Of a DNA stretch of 6,364 bases, positions 1-4,996 are shown piece by piece (within the stretch, counting starts at the first letter, position 1; the number at the start of each line of letters is the position of its first letter). The translations under genes and the position numbers were made by a program. Origin of the DNA: Oscillospiraceae bacterium (GTDB lineage: Bacteria > Bacillota > Clostridia > Oscillospirales > Acutalibacteraceae); contig JAIRUF010000028.1 in NCBI GenBank assembly GCA_031254555.1, positions 1 to 6,364 of the forward strand, read 5' to 3'. Under the pieces are notes generated by a model. It was not told the DNA's origin and did no database searches. It saw only the letters and a list, made by a program, of their open reading frames with translations.

Positions 1-224
1 CCTGTGGCGATTACACCTCCCGGATTACCTTTCACGCGCGCATAGCCGTCGGCCGCGTGTGCGGCCCCTTGCTCGTGGGCTGTTATCACATGATTAATCC
101 TATGAGAATTTTTATAGAGTTCGTCGTAAATATCTAAAACAGAGCCGCCCGGATATCCAAACACCGTGGTTACCTCATGTTTAACAAGCTCTTCTATAAG
201 TATCTGCGCACCGTTCAGAGTCAT
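1..224 (-). CDS. ilvB: Acetolactate synthase large subunit, N-terminal part (runs off the left edge)
   Basis: The first 74 residues of a thiamine-diphosphate enzyme are present; the rest lies beyond position 1. They match the N-terminus of acetohydroxyacid synthase, which condenses pyruvate with pyruvate or 2-oxobutyrate as the first common step of valine, leucine and isoleucine synthesis. Visible landmarks are VFGYPGG (residues 21-27) and [14 protein letters not shown] (50-63), where Glu51 corresponds to the conserved glutamate that activates the ThDP cofactor. The start ATG (222-224) follows a GGAGAGGA ribosome binding site by about six bases. The upstream Ile/Val-rich leader peptide and attenuator independently support a biosynthetic ilvB over other ThDP enzymes such as pyruvate oxidase or glyoxylate carboligase, which share this fold. 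Downstream partners (ilvN, ilvC) cannot be seen. Confidence 0.93.
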   Translation of the reverse strand, partial: MTLNGAQILIEELVKHEVTTVFGYPGGSVLDIYDELYKNSHRINHVITAHEQGAAHAADGYARVKGNPGGVIAT

Positions 225-250
225 AGCTGATCCTCTCCAATTATTAATCA

Positions 251-287
251 AATTAAAAGAGGTCTTACAGCGTTTGCTGTAAGACCT
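251..287 (-). terminator. ilv attenuator terminator hairpin
   Basis: On the minus strand a perfect 12-bp stem (arms 276-287 and 260-271, loop of four bases) is followed by C-UUUU-AA-UU. It sits between the leader peptide stop and the ilvB ribosome binding site, 27 bases from the ilvB start. It is therefore placed to end transcription before the structural gene rather than after one. The plus-strand side has no U-tract, so the terminator is directional. Confidence 0.88.
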
Positions 288-386
288 AGATGTAAAAAAA
301 TTACTTAGTCCTTATTCTCAGCACAACGCGGCAAAACATTATCAATAATCACGACAATGCTAAGCACTATAATTATTATGCTGAGA
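276..386 (-). promoter_or_regulatory. Alternative RNA pairings of the ilv attenuator (protector and antiterminator)
   Basis: Within the leader RNA, region 1 (378-386, UCUCAGCAU) can pair with region 2 (316-324, GUGCUGAGA): eight Watson-Crick pairs plus one G-U. Region 1 overlaps leader codons 6-9, at the start of the Ile run. Region 2 can instead pair with the 5' arm of the terminator: GCUG (319-322) with CAGC (276-279), and UAAGGAC (308-314) with GUCUUA (280-285) leaving one bulged base. A ribosome stalled on the Ile codons would cover region 1 and free region 2 to disrupt the terminator. A ribosome reaching the stop at 305 would cover region 2 and let the terminator form. The pairings are seen in the sequence; the switching is inferred. 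Confidence 0.72.
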
Positions 387-403
387 GAAAAGCTAAATAA
401 CAT
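305..403 (-). CDS. ilv operon leader peptide (32 residues, branched-chain-amino-acid rich)
   Basis: This short ORF starts at ATG 401-403, ten bases after a UAAGGAG ribosome binding site (414-420), and stops at UAA 305-307. Its middle reads [12 protein letters not shown]. Of 32 residues, seven are Ile, four Val and four Leu, with four consecutive Ile codons (ATA ATA ATT ATA, 368-379). It lies between a strong promoter and a terminator directly before ilvB. That is the arrangement of classical ilv leader peptides, which sense charged Ile/Val/Leu tRNA through ribosome stalling and are not known to act as proteins. The length equals that of the enterobacterial IlvL and IvbL leaders as I recall them. 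A small hydrophobic membrane peptide is an alternative, but position and RNA structure favour attenuation. Confidence 0.85.
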   Translation of the reverse strand: MLFSFSLSIIIIVLSIVVIIDNVLPRCAENKD

Positions 404-426
404 AACCGATATTCTCCTTATGGGTT

Positions 427-466
427 GTTGACAAACAATGTATCATAAATCCATTTATTTGTCAAC
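427..466. repeat. Inverted repeat around the ilv promoter (possible operator)
   Basis: A perfect 9-bp inverted repeat, GTTGACAAA (427-435) and TTTGTCAAC (458-466), flanks the promoter. One arm contains the -35 hexamer and the other covers the predicted start site. Arm centres are 31 bp apart, close to three helical turns, so both would face the same side of the DNA. This suits a dimeric or looping repressor. No known operator consensus is recognised, and the arm containing TTGACA would exist anyway as a -35, so only the second copy needs explaining. Confidence 0.4.
437..465 (-). promoter_or_regulatory. Promoter of the ilv leader/ilvB transcript
   Basis: On the minus strand a perfect -35 TTGACA (460-465) is separated by 17 bases from a -10 TACATT (437-442). 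Transcription would start near 430, about 27 bases before the leader peptide start. This is a near-consensus vegetative promoter. Confidence 0.85.
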
Positions 467-541
467 CATCTCTTAAAATTATTGGGCAATATCATTATAT
501 AGAGAGCAGTCTCAATGTTTACAAAGACTGGCATGCAACAA

Positions 542-569
542 AGCTTTTATAAAATGGGAAAGCTATAAT
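542..569 (+). promoter_or_regulatory. Weak candidate promoter region upstream of the sugar kinase
   Basis: The space 467-669 between the divergent ilv promoter and the kinase is AT-rich and holds no ORF. A perfect -10-like TATAAT occurs at 564-569, preceded by an inverted repeat AGCTTT (542-547) / AAAGCT (559-564), but no acceptable -35 lies 16-18 bases upstream. If this is the promoter it may need an activator. The call is tentative. Confidence 0.25.
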
Positions 570-669
570 TATAAATATAAAATGAGGGTAATCTATTTAT
601 AAACAACATAAAAAGTGATATCCTTAATATTGGTAACAGGTTATAAGTTTTAGTTAGGGGATTTTTGGT

Positions 670-1590
670 ATGATTTACACCGTAACTCTCAACCCCGCAA
701 TTGATTACGTGATAAAGCTTAAGTCACTGGACACAGGGGAGATAAATAGAACTATAGCAGAAGACATAGTTTTTGGCGGCAAGGGGCTTAATGTGTCGTC
801 GGTTCTGACGCGGCTCGGCATACCCAATATAGCCCTTGGTTTTGTGTCAGGCGTTACAGGCGAGATAATAGAAAAAGGGCTAAGAGACGACGGCGTTAAA
901 ACGGATCTTATAAAGCTAAAAGAGGGTTTTTCACGCATTAACGTAAAGATAGCTGGCGGTGAAGAAACCCAAATTAATGGATATGGTCCTCATATAAGCC
1001 ATGAAGATTTAAATAAGCTATACGGCAAAATAAGAGGACTTCAAACAGGGGATATGCTGATTATGTCCGGAAGTGTCCGCTTTGACCTTCCGGATACCGT
1101 GTATGAGGATATGATAGCTCAACTCCGGGGAAAAGACATAAAACTGGTGGTGGACGCATCAAAGGAGCTTCTTGTAAACACGCTTAAGCATAGGCCGTTT
1201 CTCATTAAGCCAAATCATACGGAGCTCTGTGATCTGTTTGGAAGAGAGGTAAGCACAAAAGAGGATTGTTATAAATGTGCGCAAGCACTTCAGCAAAAGG
1301 GTGCGAGGAACGTAATCATTTCTCTGTCAGGTAAAGGAGCTTTACTCCTTGATGAAAACGGGAAAAAATATGAGATGGATGCTGCTAGCGGTAAGGTTAT
1401 AAGCACGGTGGGATCGGGTGATTCTATGGTTGCGGGATTTGTTGCTGGATGGATTTTGAGCGGAGATTATGAATACGCATTAAAACTCGGCATAGCAGCC
1501 GGAGGAGCAACCGCATTCTCATCAAAGATAGCACAGGATCAGGAAATATGGAGAGTGTTTGATCTGATGCAAAAAAATACAAAAAAGTGA
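670..1590 (+). CDS. fruK: 1-phosphofructokinase family (PfkB) sugar kinase
   Basis: This 306-residue protein has the length and motifs of the FruK/LacC branch of the PfkB (ribokinase-like) family. FruK converts fructose-1-phosphate, the product of fructose PTS uptake, to fructose-1,6-bisphosphate in the cytoplasm. The N-terminus TLNPAIDY (6-13) carries the substrate-contact Asp12; GGKGLNVS (36-43) is PfkB signature 1; IKPNHTEL lies in the middle; STVGSGDSMVAGF (245-257) is signature 2 with catalytic base Asp251 and the anion-hole glycines. The start is supported by AGGGG nine bases upstream. No fructose PTS gene (fruA) or DeoR-type regulator (fruR), its usual partners, lies in the window: the left neighbour is divergent ilvB and the right neighbour an unrelated small gene. 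Tagatose-6-phosphate kinase (LacC) is the main alternative; sequence alone does not fully separate them. Confidence 0.88.
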   Translation: MIYTVTLNPAIDYVIKLKSLDTGEINRTIAEDIVFGGKGLNVSSVLTRLGIPNIALGFVSGVTGEIIEKGLRDDGVKTDLIKLKEGFSRINVKIAGGEETQINGYGPHISHEDLNKLYGKIRGLQTGDMLIMSGSVRFDLPDTVYEDMIAQLRGKDIKLVVDASKELLVNTLKHRPFLIKPNHTELCDLFGREVSTKEDCYKCAQALQQKGARNVIISLSGKGALLLDENGKKYEMDAASGKVISTVGSGDSMVAGFVAGWILSGDYEYALKLGIAAGGATAFSSKIAQDQEIWRVFDLMQKNTKK

Positions 1591-1610
1591 ACTTGGGTGA
1601 AAACATGTTG

Positions 1611-1653
1611 ATACAAATCCGCCGGATCATTTGTAGATGCGGCGGATTTGTAT
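1611..1653 (+). terminator. Long hairpin after the sugar kinase (terminator-like, no U-tract)
   Basis: A perfect 14-bp stem (1611-1624 with 1640-1653, loop of 15 bases) starts 20 bases after the kinase stop codon. With a two-base bulge it can be extended by TTGATA/TATCAA pairing. It is followed by ATATCAAACC, not a run of T, so it is a poor intrinsic terminator on the plus strand. The reverse side is not T-rich either. It may protect the mRNA 3' end or work with Rho. Confidence 0.5.
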
Positions 1654-1705
1654 ATATCAAACCTATAATATTCTGTAAGGAAATTACGCATATTAAAGCG
1701 GCAAA

Positions 1706-1733
1706 TTGGAAAACTATTATAAATTTTTATAGA
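1706..1733 (+). promoter_or_regulatory. Weak candidate promoter for the 69-residue gene
   Basis: TTGGAA (1706-1711) and TATAGA (1728-1733) are separated by 16 bases, about 100 bases upstream of the gene. Both hexamers are imperfect and the region is AT-rich, so chance matches are likely. Confidence 0.28.
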
Positions 1734-1833
1734 TTATATGATCATGTTAAATCCAAATAAGACTGTTGGTTAAAGCGGCTGGATCCATAACACGAAGAAC
1801 ATAATTTATGACGTACGACAAAGGAGCTTTAAA

Positions 1834-2043
1834 ATGAAAAAAGATAGCAACAAAAAAGCGAGAGATAAAGATGCTTTAAAAAACAAGGAAAAAAGAGCGA
1901 AGTCTGAGTATTATCCCGACATTTCAAACGTGTCGTCTATGAGCGACTGTACAGGGCTTATGCACACTCCGCCTCAAAATGATGAGGAGTATCAGGCTTA
2001 TCAGGATCTGTCCAACATGCAAATACCAAAGCAAGATGACTGA
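1834..2043 (+). CDS. Small uncharacterised clostridial-type protein, 69 residues
   Basis: An AAGGAG ribosome binding site (1821-1826) seven bases before the ATG and a good terminator 150 bases downstream show that this is a real gene. The first 24 residues are extremely basic, with 11 Lys/Arg, and low in complexity. The rest is acidic and polar, with a YYPDISNVSSMSDCTGL segment (26-42) followed by TPPQNDEEYQAYQDL (45-59). It has no signal peptide or membrane segment. From memory, a DCTGL motif followed by an acidic, Tyr-containing C-terminus recurs in short hypothetical proteins of Clostridia; this could not be checked. The single Cys39 lies in that motif. No function can be assigned. Its separate promoter region and terminator argue for independent expression. 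Confidence 0.72.
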   Translation: MKKDSNKKARDKDALKNKEKRAKSEYYPDISNVSSMSDCTGLMHTPPQNDEEYQAYQDLSNMQIPKQDD

Positions 2044-2147
2044 CATCAGGGGCCATGATGGTTAAAAGGGAATTGCCTTAAAAAATAAAGACGATGAGTA
2101 TGATAAGATATCAACAAAGGATATATAAATTGGTTTAACAAAGAAAA

Positions 2148-2180
2148 GCTGCTTTTGGATTTTTAAAGCTTTAAGGCAGC
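2148..2180 (+). repeat. Stem-loop in the 3' region of the 69-residue gene transcript
   Basis: GCTGCTTT (2148-2155) can pair with AAGGCAGC (2173-2180) with one wobble, leaving a 17-base loop. It is not followed by a U-tract and lies just before the terminator at 2193. It may be only an mRNA 3'-UTR element. The rest of 2044-2147 shows nothing recognisable. Confidence 0.35.
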
Positions 2181-2192
2181 CATCTGCATATA

Positions 2193-2225
2193 ACGGCCGT
2201 CCTTTTCTCGGAGGGCTGTTTTTTG
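2193..2225 (+). terminator. Intrinsic terminator after the 69-residue gene
   Basis: A GC-rich stem (2193-2202 with 2210-2219, ten positions with one mismatch and one wobble, seven-base loop) is followed at once by TTTTT (2220-2224). This is a standard Rho-independent terminator on the plus strand. Confidence 0.82.
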
Positions 2226-2266
2226 TTGTGCAAGATAAGGAAGGTCTATAATATATTGGTTATTTC

Positions 2267-2275
2267 TGTTATAAT
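2267..2275 (+). promoter_or_regulatory. Extended -10 promoter for thiN
   Basis: TGTTATAAT (2267-2275) is a perfect extended -10 element about 33 bases before the thiN start, with no good -35. A second option lies just upstream: TTGTTG (2223-2228), 18 bases, TATAAT (2247-2252), with its -35 overlapping the preceding terminator's U-tract. Either would drive thiN alone. No TPP riboswitch can be recognised between these and the gene, as the leader would be under 60 bases. Confidence 0.6.
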
Positions 2276-2308
2276 ATAAAAAATTCAAAAGCTTAAAAGG
2301 AGTTAAGT

Positions 2309-2950
2309 ATGGATGGGAAAACATGCTTTGTAATGGCGGCGGGCGAATATTTCACTCGCGAGATCAGGCCGTATAAAGGCGACCTTATCATAGCTGCAGA
2401 CGCGGGTTACAACACGGCAAAAAATCTTGGTCTAAAACCGGACTTGGTTGTGGGCGACTTTGACTCCATGAAGGTTGTACCAGAGCTTGAGAATATAGTA
2501 AGACTTAATCCGGTTAAGGATGTTACAGACACGTTTGAAGCTTTAAGAATAGGACTTGCTAAAGGGTATAAAAAGTTTTATATCTATGGGGGAACGGGTG
2601 GTCTTTATTCACACACAATGGCAAATATACAAAGCCTTGCAATGCTTGCAAAAAACGGCGCAAGGGGCTATCTTTTCGGGAAGGAAGAGGTGTTTACAGT
2701 TATACATAACGGCAAAGCCGAATTTGATGCAAGCGCCTCGGGATACATATCGGTCTTTTCGCTTGAAAGTGAGAGCAGCGGTGTGTATGAAACCGGCCTT
2801 AAATATAAGCTTGAAAACTACACCATGAAAAATGATGACCCTATTGGTGTGAGCAATGAATTTGCAGGACATGACAGCTGTGTATCAGTAAATAACGGTA
2901 CGCTGCTTATAGTTTACTCTATGATCGCGCACAGTGCGAACCTGGCTTAA
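2309..2950 (+). CDS. thiN: Thiamine pyrophosphokinase with unusual active-site-region residues
   Basis: The 213-residue product matches the family that transfers pyrophosphate from ATP to thiamine, giving thiamine diphosphate in the cytoplasm. Landmarks in order are AADAGYN (29-35), PDLVVGDFDS (44-53), the acidic DVTDT segment (71-75), GGTGGLYSHTMANIQ (94-108) and GVSNEF (180-185) in the C-terminal thiamine-binding domain. Length is normal. AAAAGGAG six bases before the ATG fixes the start. The odd point is residues 98-102: the family usually has GGRxDH, but here it is GLYSH, so the expected Arg and Asp are Leu99 and Ser101. All other motifs are intact and the frame is clean, so this is not a pseudogene by appearance. 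In many Firmicutes thiN follows rpe and rsgA; here it stands alone. Its product would serve ThDP enzymes such as IlvB. Confidence 0.9.
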   Translation: MDGKTCFVMAAGEYFTREIRPYKGDLIIAADAGYNTAKNLGLKPDLVVGDFDSMKVVPELENIVRLNPVKDVTDTFEALRIGLAKGYKKFYIYGGTGGLYSHTMANIQSLAMLAKNGARGYLFGKEEVFTVIHNGKAEFDASASGYISVFSLESESSGVYETGLKYKLENYTMKNDDPIGVSNEFAGHDSCVSVNNGTLLIVYSMIAHSANLA

Positions 2951-2972
2951 AACGGAGCATTCTCTCACGTAA

Positions 2973-3011
2973 GCGTCATTCATACGTGTAAAATATGACG
3001 CCCATTTTTTT
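2973..3011 (+). terminator. Intrinsic terminator after thiN
   Basis: GCGTCAT (2973-2979) pairs with ATGACGC (2995-3001), and three bases later comes TTTTTTT (3005-3011). It lies 22 bases after the thiN stop codon. The loop contains TACGTG, which can alternatively pair with CACGTA at 2966-2971. Confidence 0.75.
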
Positions 3012-3065
3012 AAAATTAAAATATAATAAAAATTCCCCAAAATAGAAGCTTTAGTCAATGTTTTA

Positions 3066-3099
3066 GCAAAAGATTTGTTTCGGCTGTGGCGACTTTTGC
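3066..3099. repeat. Inverted repeat upstream of the GlcG-like gene promoter
   Basis: GCAAAAG (3066-3072) and CTTTTGC (3093-3099) form a perfect 7-bp inverted repeat ending ten bases before the candidate -35. It could be a regulator site, but arms this short may occur by chance. Confidence 0.25.
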
Positions 3100-3108
3100 A
3101 TGATTTTA

Positions 3109-3138
3109 TTTACCCTGTTGATTTCGGTAAGCTATAAT
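3109..3138 (+). promoter_or_regulatory. Promoter of the GlcG-like gene
   Basis: A perfect -10 TATAAT (3133-3138) lies 18 bases after TTTACC (3109-3114). The start site would fall near 3145, giving a leader of about 33 bases before the ATG at 3178. The -35 is imperfect. Confidence 0.6.
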
Positions 3139-3177
3139 AGCCTTAAAAATAGTCAACTTAATAAGGGAGGAATAAAT

Positions 3178-3600
3178 ATGTTTAATACGGCGCTAACAGA
3201 AGAAATCTGCGAAAAGCTTGCCCTTGCCGCAAAACAGGAGTCCAGGCGTTTAGGAGTTGGGGTCACATTGTCAATAACAGATGAAAACGGCAACCTAAGG
3301 CTGTTGCAGCGCTTTGGCAATGCAATACTGCCAAGCATTGAGATATCCGGCAAAAAGGCGTATACGGCGGCTGTGCTTCGTCAGCCGACAAGTGAGTTCG
3401 GCAAGATTGCACAGCCTGGTTCAAGCGCATTTGGAATCAACATAACCAATGATAAACTGGTGATTTTTGGCGGAGGATTTCCACTCGTATTAGACGGCGA
3501 AACTGTAGGCGGAATCGGAGTAAGCGGCGGAAGCGTTGAGGAAGATGAATTGATTGCGGACAAAGTATTAAAAGAGTTTAAAAATGTGACAAATATATAA
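3178..3600 (+). CDS. GlcG/HbpS-family protein (haem-binding / PduO C-terminal-like domain)
   Basis: The 140-residue product is a single domain of the GlcG/HbpS family (DUF336; Pfam PF03928). Evidence is the helical start with ALTEEICEKLALAAKQE, the VTLSITDENGNL strand pair, KKAYTAAVLRQ (59-69), FGGGFPLVLDGETVGGIGVSGGS (97-119) and an acidic VEEDELIA helix near the end. Members are small cytoplasmic or secreted proteins; some bind haem, some cobalamin-related ligands, and most have no known role. No signal peptide is seen, so it is probably cytoplasmic. The start is fixed by AAGGGAGG (3163-3170) seven bases before the ATG; an in-frame ATG at 3100 lies upstream of the predicted promoter and has no ribosome binding site. 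It stands alone between terminators, so context gives no pathway. The substrate is unknown. Confidence 0.85.
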   Translation: MFNTALTEEICEKLALAAKQESRRLGVGVTLSITDENGNLRLLQRFGNAILPSIEISGKKAYTAAVLRQPTSEFGKIAQPGSSAFGINITNDKLVIFGGGFPLVLDGETVGGIGVSGGSVEEDELIADKVLKEFKNVTNI

Positions 3601-3610
3601 AGACAACTCA

Positions 3611-3668
3611 ATAAAAAGAACCGCTTACTGATTATCTCCCATGATGACAGTAAGCGGTTCTTATATTT
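3611..3668. terminator. Bidirectional terminator between convergent genes
   Basis: A perfect 15-bp stem (3616-3630 with 3648-3662, 17-base loop) starts 16 bases after the GlcG-like stop. On the plus strand it is followed by ATATTTT, a weak tail. On the minus strand it is followed by TTT-ATT, and AA pairs in the stem add more U, giving a stronger tail. It ends both the GlcG-like gene and the surface-protein gene arriving from 3764. Confidence 0.82.
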
Positions 3669-3763
3669 TGCAGAAAAATCCCATGATCGCACAATAAGTG
3701 TATTTTATTGCTTACATTCTGTGCCCAATCATATTCAACAATGTGCTTTATATAAAACTCTTA

Positions 3764-4789
3764 TTAATATATAGACCTTGCTTTTTTGAATCTTGCTACT
3801 ACTATCATCGAGGCTGTGCACATAATAGCTGTGAGAGTTAAATAATAAATTGCCTGCGAATCACCGGTTTTTGGGGTCCCAACTCCGCTTTCCAACACAT
3901 AAACGCTGAAATGATTTGTCTCAAATGTGGCATAATGTATGCCGTCTTCCGTTGTTACAGTCACCGGATATTGCGTTTTGGTTCCGTCACTGTCAACTCG
4001 GTATACCTCTAGGTTGTTGGAATTAAAACGCTCTGGAATCGGAATACTTATTTCAACTTTACCATCCGGCTTTATTTTAACTCCATCTGATTCTAATGTG
4101 ATTTCAAAGACAACAAAATCTTTAAGACCTGCCAATGCGTCTTTTATAATTTCATAAATAGTTCCGCTGGTCAATCGAGTTGCATTCAATACGGTGTCTT
4201 CCGGAAGCTCGTCTGTTGTAGCCTCTAACTTGATCCCGGTATCTTTGTCTATCTTTTCAATCGGAAGGTCAATTTTTTCAATATTTCCTACTGTTCCGTT
4301 GCTGTAAATAACCAATTTTTCTCCTGAGCCATTTGCTCTTAAAACGGTGATTCTGACAGCGTCCACCAAGGTTACATCGATGCTGGATCCCGTCTTTACC
4401 GAGGTATATATTGTGGCAGATGGGACAATATCGCTATAACTTTGGTCTGTTCCTCCGGATGAATATTTGCGTTCGCCGGATGGATAATTATCATAGCTGT
4501 TTAAATATCCGCTCCATGACCTATTCTTTGTATAGTTCATTGATTTAAGCTTTCCGTCATTTGAGAACATCAAATATTCAAAAATAATATTGGAGTCACC
4601 TTTTGACAAGTTAATAGATTCAGCCAGGTCAAATTGCACTTCCAGGCGTTTTGGATTTTCAGTGCTTTTAAGGCTGATTCCAACATTTTTGATTAAATCA
4701 GTTCCTGCCGCAAAAGAAAAGACAGGCAACAACTGCAATGCAATAAATAGAACAAGAGCTAAAGTAATAAATTTTTTCGTATTTTTCAT
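3764..4789 (-). CDS. Secreted, sortase-anchored cell-surface protein
   Basis: The 341-residue protein has a clear Sec signal peptide (residues 1-28: MKNTKK, a hydrophobic core, then FSFAA) and a C-terminal sorting signal of TPKTGD (305-310; bases 3860-3877), a hydrophobic segment (about 313-332) and a basic tail RFKKAR. The motif deviates from LPXTG by Thr for Leu, a variant that appears in clostridial surface proteins. The region from about 180 to 300 is a beta-rich unit containing VEISIPIPERF, LEVYRVDSDGTKTQYP and ATFETNHFSVYVLE, a pattern I recall from other Firmicute surface proteins but cannot name. Residues 29-175 are not recognised. AAAGGAAA (4797-4804) seven bases before the ATG selects this start over an in-frame ATG 39 bases further upstream that lacks a ribosome binding site. 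It has no local sortase and is probably displayed on the peptidoglycan. The ligand is unknown. Confidence 0.82.
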   Translation of the reverse strand: MKNTKKFITLALVLFIALQLLPVFSFAAGTDLIKNVGISLKSTENPKRLEVQFDLAESINLSKGDSNIIFEYLMFSNDGKLKSMNYTKNRSWSGYLNSYDNYPSGERKYSSGGTDQSYSDIVPSATIYTSVKTGSSIDVTLVDAVRITVLRANGSGEKLVIYSNGTVGNIEKIDLPIEKIDKDTGIKLEATTDELPEDTVLNATRLTSGTIYEIIKDALAGLKDFVVFEITLESDGVKIKPDGKVEISIPIPERFNSNNLEVYRVDSDGTKTQYPVTVTTEDGIHYATFETNHFSVYVLESGVGTPKTGDSQAIYYLTLTAIMCTASMIVVARFKKARSIY

Positions 4790-4863
4790 ATTAAAGTTTC
4801 CTTTCATGGTAGTATGATTATTATCCATCTTATAAATTGCAATTATTCTGTTAATAATTTACG

Positions 4864-4892
4864 TAAATATATTCCGTTTTTATTTTTGTAAA
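4864..4892 (-). promoter_or_regulatory. Promoter of the surface-protein gene
   Basis: On the minus strand TTTACA (4887-4892) is followed after 17 bases by TATTTA (4864-4869), about 75 bases before the chosen start codon. The -10 overlaps the 12-bp palindrome ATTTACGTAAAT (4857-4868). The -35 abuts an inverted repeat AATTAG-AA-CTAATT (4892-4905). Either may be a regulator site. Confidence 0.58.
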
Positions 4893-4950
4893 ATTAGAAC
4901 TAATTCTATTCAGTGATATCAATACAAAAAAGTTATTGAGATGGTTAAAT

Positions 4951-4996
4951 AGAAAAATGTACCTTTTAGCGAAAAGCTAAACGGCACATTTTTTTG
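4951..4996. terminator. Bidirectional terminator in the spacer between the two surface-protein genes
   Basis: An imperfect stem of about 18 positions with two mismatches (4953-4970 with 4976-4993, loop GAAAA) has T-runs on both sides: TTTTTTT on the plus strand (4989-4995) and TTTTTC on the minus strand. It lies upstream of the 3764-4789 gene and downstream of the 5242 gene. It would therefore act as a second stop for leftward readthrough, or as a stop for an unseen short transcript. Confidence 0.72.

Noticed and set aside
427..459. Plus-strand promoter using TTGACA at 428-433 for the divergent kinase
   Set aside because: No -10 hexamer lies at 16-18 bases. The nearest TTTATT is 20 bases away and the kinase is over 200 bases further on.
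225..480. T-box or other riboswitch upstream of ilvB
   Set aside because: The leader is only about 205 bases, contains a translated ORF with a ribosome binding site, and no T-box core sequence or specifier stem is seen. The leader-peptide model explains the structure better.
2226..2308. TPP riboswitch before thiN
   Set aside because: There is too little room after the promoter and no recognisable TPP-riboswitch core motifs. Kinase genes such as thiN also often lack one.
2609..2872. Minus-strand open frame inside thiN
   Set aside because: It is antisense to a well-supported gene with complete family motifs, and has no ribosome binding site or homology signal.
3100..3177. Longer GlcG-like protein starting at the ATG at 3100
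   Set aside because: The added 26 residues precede the TATAAT promoter, have no ribosome binding site and do not resemble the family. The ATG at 3178 has an excellent AAGGGAGG.
4790..4828. Extended N-terminus of the sortase-anchored protein starting at 4828
   Set aside because: It would place 13 polar residues before the signal peptide and lacks a ribosome binding site. AAAGGAAA precedes the ATG at 4787-4789.
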